64,000 bases of DNA from CAWJPY01 sp963844865 (GCA_963844865.1 CAWJPY010000005.1:1-64000); one strand, 5' to 3'; shown: positions 1-8,837, counted from the stretch's first letter. A program made the numbers and translations. The notes: a model not told the origin generated them from the sequence alone.

Positions 1-137
1 GACTGCCGGCGTGCGAGCCAGCCACTTCCCCCAGGTTCTCGTTGCACCAGCGGCTCTGTTGGGCATAGACTTCATAGCGACCCGACGGAAAGGCGAACCG
101 CGATTGAATACGGAAGATAGTTACGGGAGCGGAACCC

Positions 138-413
138 ATGTTCAGCAGGCGGTCCTTACGACTGACGACACCCGTTTTCGGGCAAGAACGACCAAGTCGT
201 TTCCAGCCGCAACGCACCATCGGCGGCCGTGCGGGAACGGTCCGACCGGAGATCGATATTCCCGCATTTGCCCGGATGATAACGAGTGCCGTCGACGGGG
301 TGGTGCTTCACGCCGCCCTCTTCGGCGCGGAAGCCCTGGCGGAACAGAAATCCCAACTGGTGAATATGGTTCGCACGTACCTCGGACATACAGACAAGGC
401 AAAAGGAGCGTAA
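138..413 (+). CDS. C-terminal piece of a TetR-like regulator (partial or broken)
   Basis: The last ~55 residues, with pattern RPEIDIPAFARMI..AVDGVVLHAALFG, resemble the helical ligand-binding C-terminal domain of TetR-family repressors. No helix-turn-helix N-terminal domain precedes it: the same frame has stops just upstream, and the other two forward frames up to the window edge do not look like TetR. It is therefore a decayed or frameshifted gene, or damage near the contig edge. The stop lies two bases before the ATG of the next gene, whose ribosome-binding site (AAAGGAG) sits inside this frame, so the two were probably co-transcribed. The assignment is by pattern only. Confidence 0.35.
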   Translation: MFSRRSLRLTTPVFGQERPSRFQPQRTIGGRAGTVRPEIDIPAFARMITSAVDGVVLHAALFGAEALAEQKSQLVNMVRTYLGHTDKAKGA

Positions 414-414
414 G

Positions 415-1101
415 ATGATCTATGGCAACGCGAACAGTTCAACACCGCAGAAGATGGTGGTGATGATTGGACAGACCGCCCTGCTTGCAGTTGCGGTGTG
501 GCTTCTCCTGTTCGGTGGGCTTCAAGCGGTATCTGGTGCGCTGCACGTTTCGTGGAACGGCGCCAATACTGCCAGACGCTGGATTCTGGCAATCTCGTTT
601 TGTGTTGTCTATGTCCGGCTGACGGTGACGGTGCTGTATTTGCTGAAACGCGCCATGGGCTGGGAAGAAGCGGTGTCCATTCCATTCGCGTTCATGCTGT
701 ACTATCTGGGATTCGCCCTTCTCGCCGGACCGGTGGCGGGCCGCCTCGGGTTCGTGGAATACCTCGGTGCCGCACTTTTCATCGTCGGGTCCTTCGTCAA
801 TACCGCATCGGAGCTGCTTCGAGCCCGCTGGAAGCGGGATCCGGCGAACGCGGGAAAACTGTACACCGGAGGACTCTTTCGGTACTCGATGCACGTCAAC
901 TATTTTGGCGACATAATCTGGGTCGCCGGACTCGCCATGCTGACCGGGAACGCATGGTCGGCCATCATTCCGGTCCTGCTCTTCTGCTTCTTCGCGTTCT
1001 ACAATGCACCGATGCTTGACCGACATCTTGCCCGGAAATACGGAGACAGTTTCGAAGCGTACAGGAAAAGCACAAAAAAGATCATCCCGTTCATATATTG
1101 A
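415..1101 (+). CDS. Integral membrane protein, DUF1295 / isoprenylcysteine-type methyltransferase family
   Basis: A 228-residue protein with about six hydrophobic segments. The C-terminal half carries the pattern GGLFRYSMHVNYFGDIIW followed by a membrane helix and a conserved tail, ARKYGDSFEAYRKSTKKIIPFIY. This is the signature of the DUF1295/ICMT/PEMT-like membrane methyltransferase superfamily, in which the conserved Arg/His/Asn region binds S-adenosylmethionine. The substrate cannot be read from sequence; lipid or isoprenoid substrates are known in relatives. ATG is preceded by AAAGGAG. It lies directly behind the TetR-like fragment and four bases before the ybaK-like gene, which suggests a small operon. 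Confidence 0.7.
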   Translation: MIYGNANSSTPQKMVVMIGQTALLAVAVWLLLFGGLQAVSGALHVSWNGANTARRWILAISFCVVYVRLTVTVLYLLKRAMGWEEAVSIPFAFMLYYLGFALLAGPVAGRLGFVEYLGAALFIVGSFVNTASELLRARWKRDPANAGKLYTGGLFRYSMHVNYFGDIIWVAGLAMLTGNAWSAIIPVLLFCFFAFYNAPMLDRHLARKYGDSFEAYRKSTKKIIPFIY

Positions 1102-1105
1102 ATGC

Positions 1106-1594
1106 ATGAAATCTGCACCGAAGACTAACGCGATCCGGCTCCTGGATTCACACAAGGTTGAATACGAGGTTCGCACCTATGAGGCGGCGGACGGAATAAT
1201 CGATGCGGTCGGCGTTGCTCGGAAGGTTGGAGTGGATCCCGACTGCCTGTTCAAGACGCTCGTGGCCAGGGCGTCCGGTGGTATTGCTGCGGGGCGAATT
1301 TTCGTATTCTGCGTTCCGGGCGCGTGCGAGCTCAATCTGAACCACGCGGCAACGGTGTGCAGGTCACGGAGCGTCGAGCTTGTCGGAGTCAACGAGCTTC
1401 TCGGCTTGACCGGCTATATCCGTGGCGGCTGCTCGCCGCTCGGAATGAAGCGTCCGTATCCCCTTTTTGTCGAGCGAACGGCGACACTCTGTGACCGAAT
1501 AACAATCAGCGGCGGGCGGATCGGCATTCAGGTATCCGTTGAGCCCGACGCCCTGATAGCGGTTACGGGCGGTCAATATGCTGATCTGATCTGA
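1106..1594 (+). CDS. ybaK: YbaK/EbsC-type Cys-tRNA(Pro)/mischarged-tRNA deacylase
   Basis: A 162-residue protein with the compact YbaK/EbsC editing-domain fold. Recognisable parts are the N-terminal segment AIRLLDSHKVEYEVRTYE, the segment DPDCLFKTLVAR with the family's conserved Lys, and the glycine-rich segment TGYIRGGCSPLGMK close to the usual substrate-pocket motif. Family members hydrolyse Cys-tRNA(Pro) or related mischarged tRNAs, acting in trans to prolyl-tRNA synthetase. ATG at 1106 was chosen because it starts where family members start and follows the previous stop by four bases. Exact tRNA specificity cannot be determined. Confidence 0.8.
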   Translation: MKSAPKTNAIRLLDSHKVEYEVRTYEAADGIIDAVGVARKVGVDPDCLFKTLVARASGGIAAGRIFVFCVPGACELNLNHAATVCRSRSVELVGVNELLGLTGYIRGGCSPLGMKRPYPLFVERTATLCDRITISGGRIGIQVSVEPDALIAVTGGQYADLI

Positions 1595-1638
1595 ATGGAA
1601 TTTCGGACATACATAATCTTTTAAGGTTAGAAAATCCC

Positions 1639-1668
1639 TTGACACCCTCACATAATTGGATCTATGGT
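1639..1668 (+). promoter_or_regulatory. Probable sigma70 promoter of the atp operon
   Basis: A perfect TTGACA box at 1639-1644 is followed after 18 bases by TATGGT at 1663-1668. Transcription would begin near 1675, almost on the ATG at 1678. Either the first gene is read from a leaderless transcript or translation really begins at atpB, which has a strong ribosome-binding site. The short AT-rich gap after the ybaK-like gene fits an operon start. Confidence 0.5.
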
Positions 1669-1677
1669 AATTTTTGA

Positions 1678-1932
1678 ATGAACCGCATCAATCGAAGATT
1701 CATCAACTGGATTTTCGAATCCACCATCCTCGTAGTTGTAGCCGCCCTGGTTGGACACGCGTTGGATAGTGTGTTTCACACTCGGGCCCAGTTCCTGGGA
1801 CTGCTTCTGCTTGCTGCGCTCGTGGTCAAAGCATGGCAGCTTATCCGGCTCTACCGCAAGAGTGTGGCCGATTCAGATGATGCGGGGGGTACGACCCGCG
1901 ACGACGACAAGGGTGGCTCTCCACCGACCTGA
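1678..1932 (+). CDS. AtpI/AtpZ-like small membrane protein of the ATP synthase operon
   Basis: An 84-residue protein with two hydrophobic helices (about residues 12-30 and 39-56) joined by a short loop, and a charged tail rich in Asp and Lys. Length, topology, the G-x-x-LD motif at the end of helix 1 and position in front of atpB match the AtpI/AtpZ group, which assists c-ring assembly and has been linked to Mg2+/Ca2+ uptake. No Shine-Dalgarno is visible before ATG 1678; the putative promoter ends only nine bases upstream. Sequence conservation in this family is low, so position is a large part of the evidence. Confidence 0.6.
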   Translation: MNRINRRFINWIFESTILVVVAALVGHALDSVFHTRAQFLGLLLLAALVVKAWQLIRLYRKSVADSDDAGGTTRDDDKGGSPPT

Positions 1933-1977
1933 CTCGAACGCTTCGCACCATTCCATTTAAGTCCGGAGGTATCCACT

Positions 1978-2724
1978 TTGATTCCTGAGGATGTGGTGTA
2001 TGTGCCGATCCGCCTTGCGGGGATTGATATTTCAATAAGTTCCACCGTCCTCTGGATCTTCGCCGCGTCTGCGCTCCTGGTGCTCGTGCTGCTCATTGCT
2101 GTTCGCAGACTCAATGTTTCCCGGATCGGGCCCTTTCAGAACGTGCTCGAGTACATCGTGGAGTTTGTGGAGAAACAGATCATCGATCCGGCGGATCTGG
2201 ACCGGGAAACCTGGACCCCGTTCTACCTGAGCCTTTTCCTGTTCATCCTCTTCAACGATCTCCTTGGGATAATTCCCGGCACCCACGCAACTACGAGCAA
2301 CATCAATGCAACCGCTGCGCTGTCCATTCTGGTCTTCGTCATCGGTAACTTCTTGCGACTGAAACGCAAGGGGATTGGAGGATTTGCCCGGAGCCTCATC
2401 CCGGAAGGCGTTACCGGACCACTTCTGGTGCTCATGTTTCCCATAGAGGTGATCAGCCAGTTGCTGAAACCGTTCTCGCTGGCCATCCGGCTCTTCGCCA
2501 ACATGACCGGAGACCACCTTCTACTCGTGACTATCATAGGCTTCGTCGTTCTGTTCCAGAACATTGCCGTAAGCATTCTATCAATCGGAGGCGCGGTCAT
2601 CGTCGTGCTGTTCGAGATCTTCATTGACTTCATTCAAGCGTACGTTTTTGCATTTCTCTCGGCAATGCTTGTCAGCGAGTGCCTGGAGGAGCTGCAGGAT
2701 ACAACCAACGGAGGGAAAACATGA
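1978..2724 (+). CDS. atpB: F0F1 ATP synthase subunit a
   Basis: A 248-residue polytopic subunit a that forms the proton half-channels against the c-ring. Diagnostic parts are FNDLLGIIPGTHATTSNIN and, in the fourth membrane helix, SLAIRLFANMTGDH, which carries the essential Arg. The start is TTG at 1978, preceded by GGAGGT at an eight-base spacing. The stop overlaps the atpE start as ATGA, so the two are translationally coupled. The order a-c-b-delta-alpha-gamma-beta is the standard bacterial operon. Confidence 0.95.
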   Translation: MIPEDVVYVPIRLAGIDISISSTVLWIFAASALLVLVLLIAVRRLNVSRIGPFQNVLEYIVEFVEKQIIDPADLDRETWTPFYLSLFLFILFNDLLGIIPGTHATTSNINATAALSILVFVIGNFLRLKRKGIGGFARSLIPEGVTGPLLVLMFPIEVISQLLKPFSLAIRLFANMTGDHLLLVTIIGFVVLFQNIAVSILSIGGAVIVVLFEIFIDFIQAYVFAFLSAMLVSECLEELQDTTNGGKT

Positions 2725-2960
2725 ATTCAGCTAACTTGCTTGGAGCCTACATTGGCTCCGGTATTGCCATCGGACTCGCGGCTCTCGGGGGCGGTATTGG
2801 AATTGGCATTCTCATGTCAAAGGTATTCGAGAGCATGGCCCGCCAGCCTGAAGTGCTGAACAAGATGCGGCCGTTGATGTTCATTGGCATTGCCTTTATC
2901 GAGGCCATCGTCCTGTATGCGCTCGTAATTGCCATTCTGCTCGTCACCAAGCAGGCGTGA
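2721..2960 (+). CDS. atpE: F0F1 ATP synthase subunit c
   Basis: A 79-residue hairpin of two membrane helices linked by the conserved polar loop ESMARQPE. The ion-binding carboxylate is the Glu in FIGIAFIEAIVLY. The Gln, Ser and Thr ligands that mark sodium-binding c subunits are absent: helix 1 has GIGIGI and the residues after Glu are AIV. This points to a proton-coupled enzyme. ATG overlaps the atpB stop. Length and composition are typical. Confidence 0.95.
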   Translation: MNSANLLGAYIGSGIAIGLAALGGGIGIGILMSKVFESMARQPEVLNKMRPLMFIGIAFIEAIVLYALVIAILLVTKQA

Positions 2961-2982
2961 CCGGCGGGCAAAGGAGGCCACC

Positions 2983-3477
2983 GTGTTTCATTTCGAGCCC
3001 GGCGTCGCTTTGTGGACACTTGTCTCGTTCGTCATTGTCCTCGTTGTTATCCAACGCTACGTCTATCCCCCCGTGCGGAAGATATTCAAAATCCGTACGC
3101 AGACAATTGACGAGAACATTGCCAGTGCCGAGAAGCAACGAATCCTGGCGGACGAACGAACTGCGGAACTGGAAGAACGCATGCATTCCGTACACCAGGA
3201 AGAGGAGCGAATACTGCTCGAAGCGCGGGAACGGGCACGCACGCTTCGCGCCGAGTACGAGAGAAAGGCGCTGGACGACATCCGAGAGCTCAGGCGCAGC
3301 AGGGAAGCGGATCTTCGGAAGCTGGAAGACGGCTTCTACGAACAGAACCAGCAGGAGTTCACCAATCTGGTCATGCACACCTGCGAACGGGTTCTTCGGA
3401 CTTCAATTCCGCCGGACCTTCAGCATGTCATCATCGAGCAGCGAATAACCGAGCTCGAACGTCTCGAGCGTCTGTAA
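2983..3477 (+). CDS. atpF: F0F1 ATP synthase subunit b
   Basis: A 164-residue stator subunit: one N-terminal membrane helix (about residues 8-26, starting ALWTLVSFVIVLVV) followed by a long charged helix rich in Glu, Arg and Lys that forms the peripheral stalk. The GTG start at 2983 is preceded by AAGGAGG six bases upstream; upstream in-frame codons would add a sequence unlike subunit b. It lies between atpE and atpH with short gaps, as expected. Confidence 0.92.
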   Translation: MFHFEPGVALWTLVSFVIVLVVIQRYVYPPVRKIFKIRTQTIDENIASAEKQRILADERTAELEERMHSVHQEEERILLEARERARTLRAEYERKALDDIRELRRSREADLRKLEDGFYEQNQQEFTNLVMHTCERVLRTSIPPDLQHVIIEQRITELERLERL

Positions 3478-3489
3478 CGGATCGAACCA

Positions 3490-4023
3490 GTGGCCCACTT
3501 TACCTATCCGGCAGACAGGATAGTCGAAAAACTGATCGAATCGAACGAGCTCGACTCCTTTCTCTCGGACCTGGACAGATTCGATCTCCTGTGCAGCGGA
3601 AACCGGAGGATCGAGGATACGTTGATGAGCGCCCACATTACCGCGGCGGCAAAACAGACCCTGATCGATGCCGTTGTGACTCCGTTCTTCGGCCAATCAT
3701 TCTGTGCACTCATGGAACGGCTCCTGACAAACGGGGACCTCCCGGCCTATGCTCCGTTCGCCGAACGCCTGCGCGAGGAAGTTCGGAACCGCACCGGCGC
3801 CTGCTTCGCCGCGGTGGCTTCTGCAGTTCCTTTGAGCGCGGAACAGATGGCCCGCATCTCGAATCATCTGAACAAAATCTGCAGACATCGGGTCTATGCG
3901 GGCAATGTGCTCGATCGGGAACTTGTCGGCGGATTTGTCATTTCCATTGAAGGCAGGAGAATCGACCTGAGCGTACGGGGCGATCTCCTGAAGATCAGAA
4001 CAGCAGTTCGGTCTTCGCGTTAG
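3490..4023 (+). CDS. atpH: F0F1 ATP synthase subunit delta
   Basis: A 177-residue subunit joining the peripheral stalk to the F1 head. The N-terminal part is helical; the C-terminal part, with GNVLDRELVGGFVISIEGRRIDLSVRG, is the conserved delta/OSCP motif. The start is GTG at 3490, twelve bases after atpF. Sequence divergence in the N-terminal domain is normal for this subunit. Position between atpF and atpA confirms the call. Confidence 0.92.
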   Translation: MAHFTYPADRIVEKLIESNELDSFLSDLDRFDLLCSGNRRIEDTLMSAHITAAAKQTLIDAVVTPFFGQSFCALMERLLTNGDLPAYAPFAERLREEVRNRTGACFAAVASAVPLSAEQMARISNHLNKICRHRVYAGNVLDRELVGGFVISIEGRRIDLSVRGDLLKIRTAVRSSR

Positions 4024-4032
4024 GGTGAAAAA

Positions 4033-5559
4033 ATGTCCATAGATAATTCATTCCTGGACGATGTCCAGAAGCGAATAGACGATCTTGCGCTTGTCGCGGA
4101 GAGCGAAGAAGCGGGTCTTGTAGTGGAATCCGCCGACGGAATTGCGCGCGTGCGCGGAATGGCCTCGGTAACCATGGGTGAGACGGTCGAGTTTCCCGGT
4201 AAGATCTTCGGAATGGTGTTCAACCTCGAGAAGGAAGAGGTGGTCTGCGCGATCCTGGACAACCACACGAAAGTCAAAGAGGGAGCGTGGGTCAAGGCAA
4301 CGGGCCACGTCATGAGCATCGGTGTCGGCGAGGAATTGCTCGGAAGAGTAATTAACGCGCTCGGACAACCAATCGATGGTCGCGGCGCATACCGGACGGA
4401 GACCTACTATCCGCTCGAACGGGTCTCGCCCGGTGTCATCGATCGAGAACCGGTCCGGATTCCTCTCCAGACCGGATACAAGGTGGTGGACTCGCTCATC
4501 CCAATCGGGCGAGGACAGCGAGAGCTGATTATCGGTGACCGTCAGACGGGCAAATCCACCCTCGCCATGGACACCATCATCAATCAGAAGAATACCGGCG
4601 TTGTCTGTGTTTACGTGGCAGTGGGACAGAAGGAATCGACGGTGGTGAAGTTCACCCACAAGCTCCGGGATAACGGAGCACTCGGCCACACGATCGTAGT
4701 GAACGCCCCTGCGAGCGTGCCCGCAATGACGCAGTATCTTGCCCCCTTCGTCGGATGCGCAATAGCCGAGTACTTCATGTACGAAAAGAACCGGGATACT
4801 CTTGTCATCTATGACGATCTGACCAAACATGCCGCAGCGTACCGCAACATATCCCTTCTCATGCGGCGCCCCCCGGGGAGGGAAGCGTATCCGGGAGATG
4901 TGTTCTATCTGCATTCACGGCTGCTCGAGCGTGCGGCAAAGCTGTCCGCTGAACATGGCGGAGGGTCGATGACGGCGCTCCCGATAATTGAAACGCAGAG
5001 CAACGACATCTCCGCCTACATACCGACAAATGTCATCTCAATTACCGACGGACAGATCTTCCTTGAAGCAGACCTCTTCAACTCCGGCATCCGGCCGGCG
5101 GTCAATGCGGGAATCAGCGTGTCCCGTGTTGGCGGTCATGCCCAGATCAAGGCCATGCGGCAGGTCTCCGGAAGTCTCCGCATTGACCTTGCACAGTACC
5201 GGGAGAAAGAAGCGTTTTCAATGTTCGCCTCCGAGCTGGATCCGGAGACGATCCGGCAGCTCAAGAAGGGAGCCGTTATGGTGGAGCTCCTTAAACAGGA
5301 CAAACAGGAACCGCTTCTGGTTGAAGAGCAGGTGGTGAGTCTGTTCGCAGGCTCCGAGGACTTCCTCATGGAAGTGCCGGTGGAAAGAATTCACGATTAT
5401 GAAACACGACTTCTGGGGCTCATGCACACCAAGCATCCCGAGGTGCTCAACAGGATCCGCGAAACCGGGACCCTCGACGATGACCTCCGGGCCGAGCTCG
5501 CGAAGATATTGAATAGTTTTACCCAGGGGTTCCTCCATGTCGCAGCTCCTGGCAATTAA
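4033..5559 (+). CDS. atpA: F0F1 ATP synthase subunit alpha
   Basis: A 508-residue non-catalytic nucleotide-binding subunit. The P-loop is GDRQTGKS in the first third, followed by the conserved VYVAVGQKES and, near the subunit interface, SVSRVGGHAQIKAM with the arginine finger region. Length is normal. ATG 4033 follows a purine-rich stretch after atpH. The last ~23 bases overlap the start of atpG, which indicates coupled translation. Nothing unusual is seen in the active-site motifs. Confidence 0.97.
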   Translation: MSIDNSFLDDVQKRIDDLALVAESEEAGLVVESADGIARVRGMASVTMGETVEFPGKIFGMVFNLEKEEVVCAILDNHTKVKEGAWVKATGHVMSIGVGEELLGRVINALGQPIDGRGAYRTETYYPLERVSPGVIDREPVRIPLQTGYKVVDSLIPIGRGQRELIIGDRQTGKSTLAMDTIINQKNTGVVCVYVAVGQKESTVVKFTHKLRDNGALGHTIVVNAPASVPAMTQYLAPFVGCAIAEYFMYEKNRDTLVIYDDLTKHAAAYRNISLLMRRPPGREAYPGDVFYLHSRLLERAAKLSAEHGGGSMTALPIIETQSNDISAYIPTNVISITDGQIFLEADLFNSGIRPAVNAGISVSRVGGHAQIKAMRQVSGSLRIDLAQYREKEAFSMFASELDPETIRQLKKGAVMVELLKQDKQEPLLVEEQVVSLFAGSEDFLMEVPVERIHDYETRLLGLMHTKHPEVLNRIRETGTLDDDLRAELAKILNSFTQGFLHVAAPGN

Positions 5560-6475
5560 GGAACGTATCCGGACCATCACCAACCTCCGAAAAGTCACGC
5601 GTGCCATGGAGCTGGTTACCCGGACCAAGATCAACCGGAGCCGGACAAATGCGGCAGCTGCCAGACGCTTCCAGGAGCAATTCGCGTCGCTGTTCGCCCG
5701 CACTTCGGAAGAGATAAGGGCAACGGGAGGCGCCGTTGCGGTGATCCCGCGCACCGTCGCCGCGGTTCCGCGCGCAGCAGAGTCGGATACGCACGCAGCA
5801 GAATCGGCGCCGAACCGTTTCGTCATCGGATTTCTCTCCCAGAAGGGTTTCTGCGGCGGCTTCAACGATCGAGTGCTCGCCGCGCTGGCAGCGTTTCTCA
5901 AGGAGAGCCCGGCGGAAGATACGCGTCTGGTTCTCGTGGGCCGGCGCAACTCCAAATGGGCCTACATGCTGAAGCACGAGTTCCAGCACCTCGCGGCACC
6001 GGAGAAGAACTATCGGGAAGATCTGGCGCCACTCGTCGAAGAATTGGCAACTTCAGTTCTAAGGGATGACGGAACTGAGATCGTCGTGATCTTCAACGAA
6101 ATGGTTTCCATCCTCGAGCAGCGTCCGGTCAGGATTCAACTCTACCCTCCGGAACTGGAAAATGCGGTCGATTCCGCCGAACAGGACAGGGAGGCACCCG
6201 TCTTCGAGCCGGAGCCCGAACTCATGTGGCCGGCTCTGATATCCGCCTATATCAATGCGTGCCTCGAGCGGGCTTACTGGGAAACACTGGCAGGCGAGAA
6301 CGCGGCACGACTCATTTCCATGAAAAATGCCAACGATAACGCCACAAAAATGCTCGACGCGCTCGGCGTGGAGTACAACAAGACCCGGCAGATGAAAATA
6401 ACACAGGAGCTTTCGGAAATAGTGAGCGCCTTCGACGTTCTCAGATCGATTCAGAACCATCACGAGGCAGGATAG
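5537..6475 (+). CDS. atpG: F0F1 ATP synthase subunit gamma
   Basis: A 312-residue central rotor subunit. The N-terminal helix (AIKERIRTITNLRKVTRAMELV) and the C-terminal helix (RLISMKNANDNATKMLDAL..YNKTRQ) are the conserved coiled coil that turns inside the alpha/beta hexamer. Between about residues 60 and 95 there is an Ala/Thr-rich insertion that makes it somewhat longer than the usual ~290 residues. It overlaps atpA and is followed after one base by atpD. Confidence 0.95.
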   Translation: MSQLLAIKERIRTITNLRKVTRAMELVTRTKINRSRTNAAAARRFQEQFASLFARTSEEIRATGGAVAVIPRTVAAVPRAAESDTHAAESAPNRFVIGFLSQKGFCGGFNDRVLAALAAFLKESPAEDTRLVLVGRRNSKWAYMLKHEFQHLAAPEKNYREDLAPLVEELATSVLRDDGTEIVVIFNEMVSILEQRPVRIQLYPPELENAVDSAEQDREAPVFEPEPELMWPALISAYINACLERAYWETLAGENAARLISMKNANDNATKMLDALGVEYNKTRQMKITQELSEIVSAFDVLRSIQNHHEAG

Positions 6476-6476
6476 A

Positions 6477-7235
6477 ATGAATCATACCGGCAGAATAGTT
6501 CAGATAATCGGACCGATCATCGACGTGAAATTCGATCCGGATGAAATCCCCGAAATTCGAAGCGCCATTGAGATTGTCTCCGGTGACGGTGCAGAGGTAC
6601 GGAAGATAATCTGCGAGGTCTCCATGCAGATGGAAGGGGGGATAGTACGCTGCGTGGCCATGTCCCCAACTGAGGGACTCCGGCGTGGCATGGATGCCCG
6701 GGACACGGAAAATCCAATTCGAGTCCCTGTGGGCAGGGAGACGCTCGGCCGCCTGTTCAATGCCCTTGGCGAAACAATAGATCGGGGCTCCTCGCTGGCC
6801 GACGTTCGGCATCACCCCATCCGCGCAAACCCTCCGCTGTTTCAGGATATCGATCCGAAGGATGAAGCCTTCGAAACCGGAATCAAGGTAATCGACCTGA
6901 TCTGCCCCTACGTGAAGGGAGGAAAAACCGGGTTGTTCGGAGGAGCCGGAGTCGGAAAGACGGTCATAATCATGGAGCTCATCCACAACATGGCGACCAA
7001 GCAGGGAGGGATCTCGGTGTTTGCCGGTGTTGGAGAACGTACCCGCGAAGGAAATGACCTCTGGCTCGAGATGAAAGAGTCCGGCGTCCTCGAGAAGACT
7101 TCCCTGGTGTTCGGTCAGATGGGCGAACTTCCCGGAGCCAGACTCATTACTCCGCTGACGGCACTTACCCAGGCGGAGTACTTCAGAGACGAGGAACACC
7201 AGGATGTGCTTTTCTTCATGGACAATGTGTTCCGT
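6477..7235 (+). CDS. atpD: F0F1 ATP synthase subunit beta, truncated at the join
   Basis: Catalytic subunit, present only for about the first 253 of ~470 residues. The P-loop GGAGVGKT and the segment GVGERTREGNDL are intact, and the reading continues to DVLFFMDNVFR, the Walker B region. After that Arg codon (7233-7235) the expected phenylalanine/threonine-rich continuation is replaced by unrelated sequence, with a stop at 7325. The segment usually reading NEPPGAR reads GELPGAR here. The missing half contains the catalytic DELSEED-bearing domain, so this copy cannot be functional. Loss coincides with the GC change and a gene on the opposite strand, so the truncation is probably an assembly join. 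Confidence 0.92.
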
Positions 7236-7241
7236 CGTCGA
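7230..7241. other. Junction of two unlike DNA segments
   Basis: To the left, coding sequence matches ATP synthase beta up to the codon at 7233-7235. To the right, sequence reads on the minus strand as the C-terminal end of a MacA-like protein. The short CGTCGTCG at 7233-7240 could serve as microhomology. GC content and third-position usage change at the same place. No insertion sequence, integrase or target duplication is visible. Confidence 0.75.
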
Positions 7242-8506
7242 GCGCGTCCAGAACCCTCCCGCTGCGCTGCGTTGCCGACGTTTATGAGCGAGCCATCCTT
7301 GAGGTCGCGGCTGATGGCGCGGTAGCTGCCGGTGACCACCTGCTCGCCCTCCTGGAGCCCGTCCACGATCTCGATGTGGCTCTCGCTCTGGATGCCGGTC
7401 CTCACCTGCCTGGCACGGGCGCGGTCGCCGTCGAGGACCCACACCACCTCCACGAAGCCGTCCCGGTTGGGGGTGAACTCGGGGGCCTGATCGGCGGCGC
7501 CCGCCACCGGATCGCCCCGGAGCTGGTCGGGCGCCCGCAGCGCGACGCACTGCAGGGGCACGCTCAGGGCGTTGTCCCGCACCTCGGTGACGACGTCCAC
7601 CGAGGCCGTCATGCCGGGCCTCAGCTCGGATGCGGCGTCGACGATGGCGACCTTGACCTCGAACTCGGTCTTCTGGTCGCTGGTTCCCTGGCCCGACAGC
7701 TTGGCGCTCGATGCGATCTCCGTGACCCGGCCCTCGAAGACGCGATCGGGAAGGGCGTCCACCTCGATGGTGGCCTCGTCGCCGAGGGAGACCAGCACGA
7801 TGTCGTTCTCGTCCACGTCCACCAATGCCTCCATGCCGTCCAGGTTCGAGACCTCCATGATCACGTCCTCCTGGAACTGCGAGCCCAGGGCGATCTCGCC
7901 CACCTCCTTGTTGAGCTTGGAGATGGTGCCCGCCATGGGGGCGTAGATGGAGGTCTTGGACAGGTCGTCCCGGGCCTGCTTCAGCGCCGCCTCCGCCTGG
8001 GCCGCCTGGTCGAGCATGGACTGGTGGCGCGCCTTCTCCACCTCGGCCGCCGCGTGGGAGGTGTCCAGAACGGACTGGGACTCCAGGTGCTTGGCGAAGA
8101 GCTGGCTGGTGCGCTCGTGGTCCTTCTCGGTCTTGATCATGTTCTCCCGAGCCAGGTTGGCGTTGGCCTGGGCCGAGCGCAGGTTGGCCTCGGCCGACTC
8201 CACCGCCGCCACGTACCGCTCGCGATCCAGCTCCACCAGGAGGGCGCCCTTCTCCACCCAGTCCCCCTCGTTGACCGGCAGGCTCGTGATCTTGGCGCTC
8301 ACGTCCGCCGAGATGTTCACCTGGGTCATGGGCTGGACCTTCCCCGTCGCGGACACCGTCTGCACGACGCTGCGGCGAGCGGCGGGCTCGGTCTGGACCG
8401 CCACGCCCTTGTCGGCGCCGTGCCGGCTCAAGGACGCGAACGCCACCACGGCCACGGCCACGACGGCCGCACCACCGATGAGGATCTTCGTCTTGGTCAT
8501 GCCCAT
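7236..8506 (-). CDS. MacA-like periplasmic adaptor of an efflux/ABC export system, C-terminus cut by the join
   Basis: A membrane-fusion protein of the HlyD/MacA family. It has an N-terminal anchor helix (about residues 8-27), a barrel-sandwich start (VSAKITSLPVNEGDWVEKGALLVELD), a long alpha-helical hairpin (about residues 95-185), the return half of the lipoyl fold (SIYAPMAGTISKL) and the beta-barrel region (FEGRVTEIAS, RPGMTASVDV). Such adaptors bridge an inner-membrane MacB-type ABC transporter and a TolC-like channel. The start ATG at 8506 has GGAGGCGAGGAG upstream. Homology-like sequence reaches the last few residues, where the join removes the natural end; a downstream permease gene would lie beyond it. 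Confidence 0.88.
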
Positions 8507-8713
8507 TGCTCTCCTCGCCTCCAGCTCTCCGGGTTGTCCCTTCGGACCCTTCGCTGTGCGCTCTCTTCACTGCGGTGGTACGCAGGGCGCCGCGCCGGGT
8601 TGCCTCTCCCCATCACCCCGGCGGGCGACACGGTCTCCACGGGGCCTCGATGAGACCGAGTCGTCGTCGGAGGCGGCGTGCTGACGGGCGGAAGACCTCT
8701 GGAGGGCCAGGGA

Positions 8714-8790
8714 GCGTGCCAGGCACCGTCGCGACCGCTCCGAGAAGGCTGTGCGCCGCGTCTTCAACGGTGCCTGCCTCGCGCTCTCGC
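8714..8790. repeat. Degenerate copy of the paired GGTGCC-AGGCACC repeat; rest of the gap otherwise empty
   Basis: A GTGCCAGGCACC core at 8716-8727 is followed 54 bases later by GTGCCTGCC at 8770, the inverted core in degenerate form. The same 54-base spacing is seen at three other loci in this window. The gap 8507-8870 also contains the terminator at 8808-8837; no gene is recognisable in it. Confidence 0.6.
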
Positions 8791-8807
8791 ATTCAGACGG
8801 CCCACAG

Positions 8808-8837
8808 AAAAAGCCCCCGCGCCGGGGGCGCGGGGGC
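8808..8837 (-). terminator. Rho-independent terminator of the MMPL/YCF48/DUF1329/DUF1302 operon
   Basis: Read on the minus strand, a GC-only hairpin (GCCCCCGCGCC, short loop, GCGCGGGGGC) at 8813-8837 is followed by five T at 8808-8812. It lies about 34 bases after the stop of the MMPL permease gene and separates that operon from the MacA-like gene. Confidence 0.8.

Noticed and set aside
1..139. Open minus-strand frame from 139 to the window edge
   Set aside because: Only about 46 codons, no recognisable family and no clear ribosome-binding site; too little to support a gene.
2721..2960. Sodium-dependent ATP synthase
   Set aside because: The c subunit lacks the Gln and Ser/Thr ligands of sodium-binding rings.
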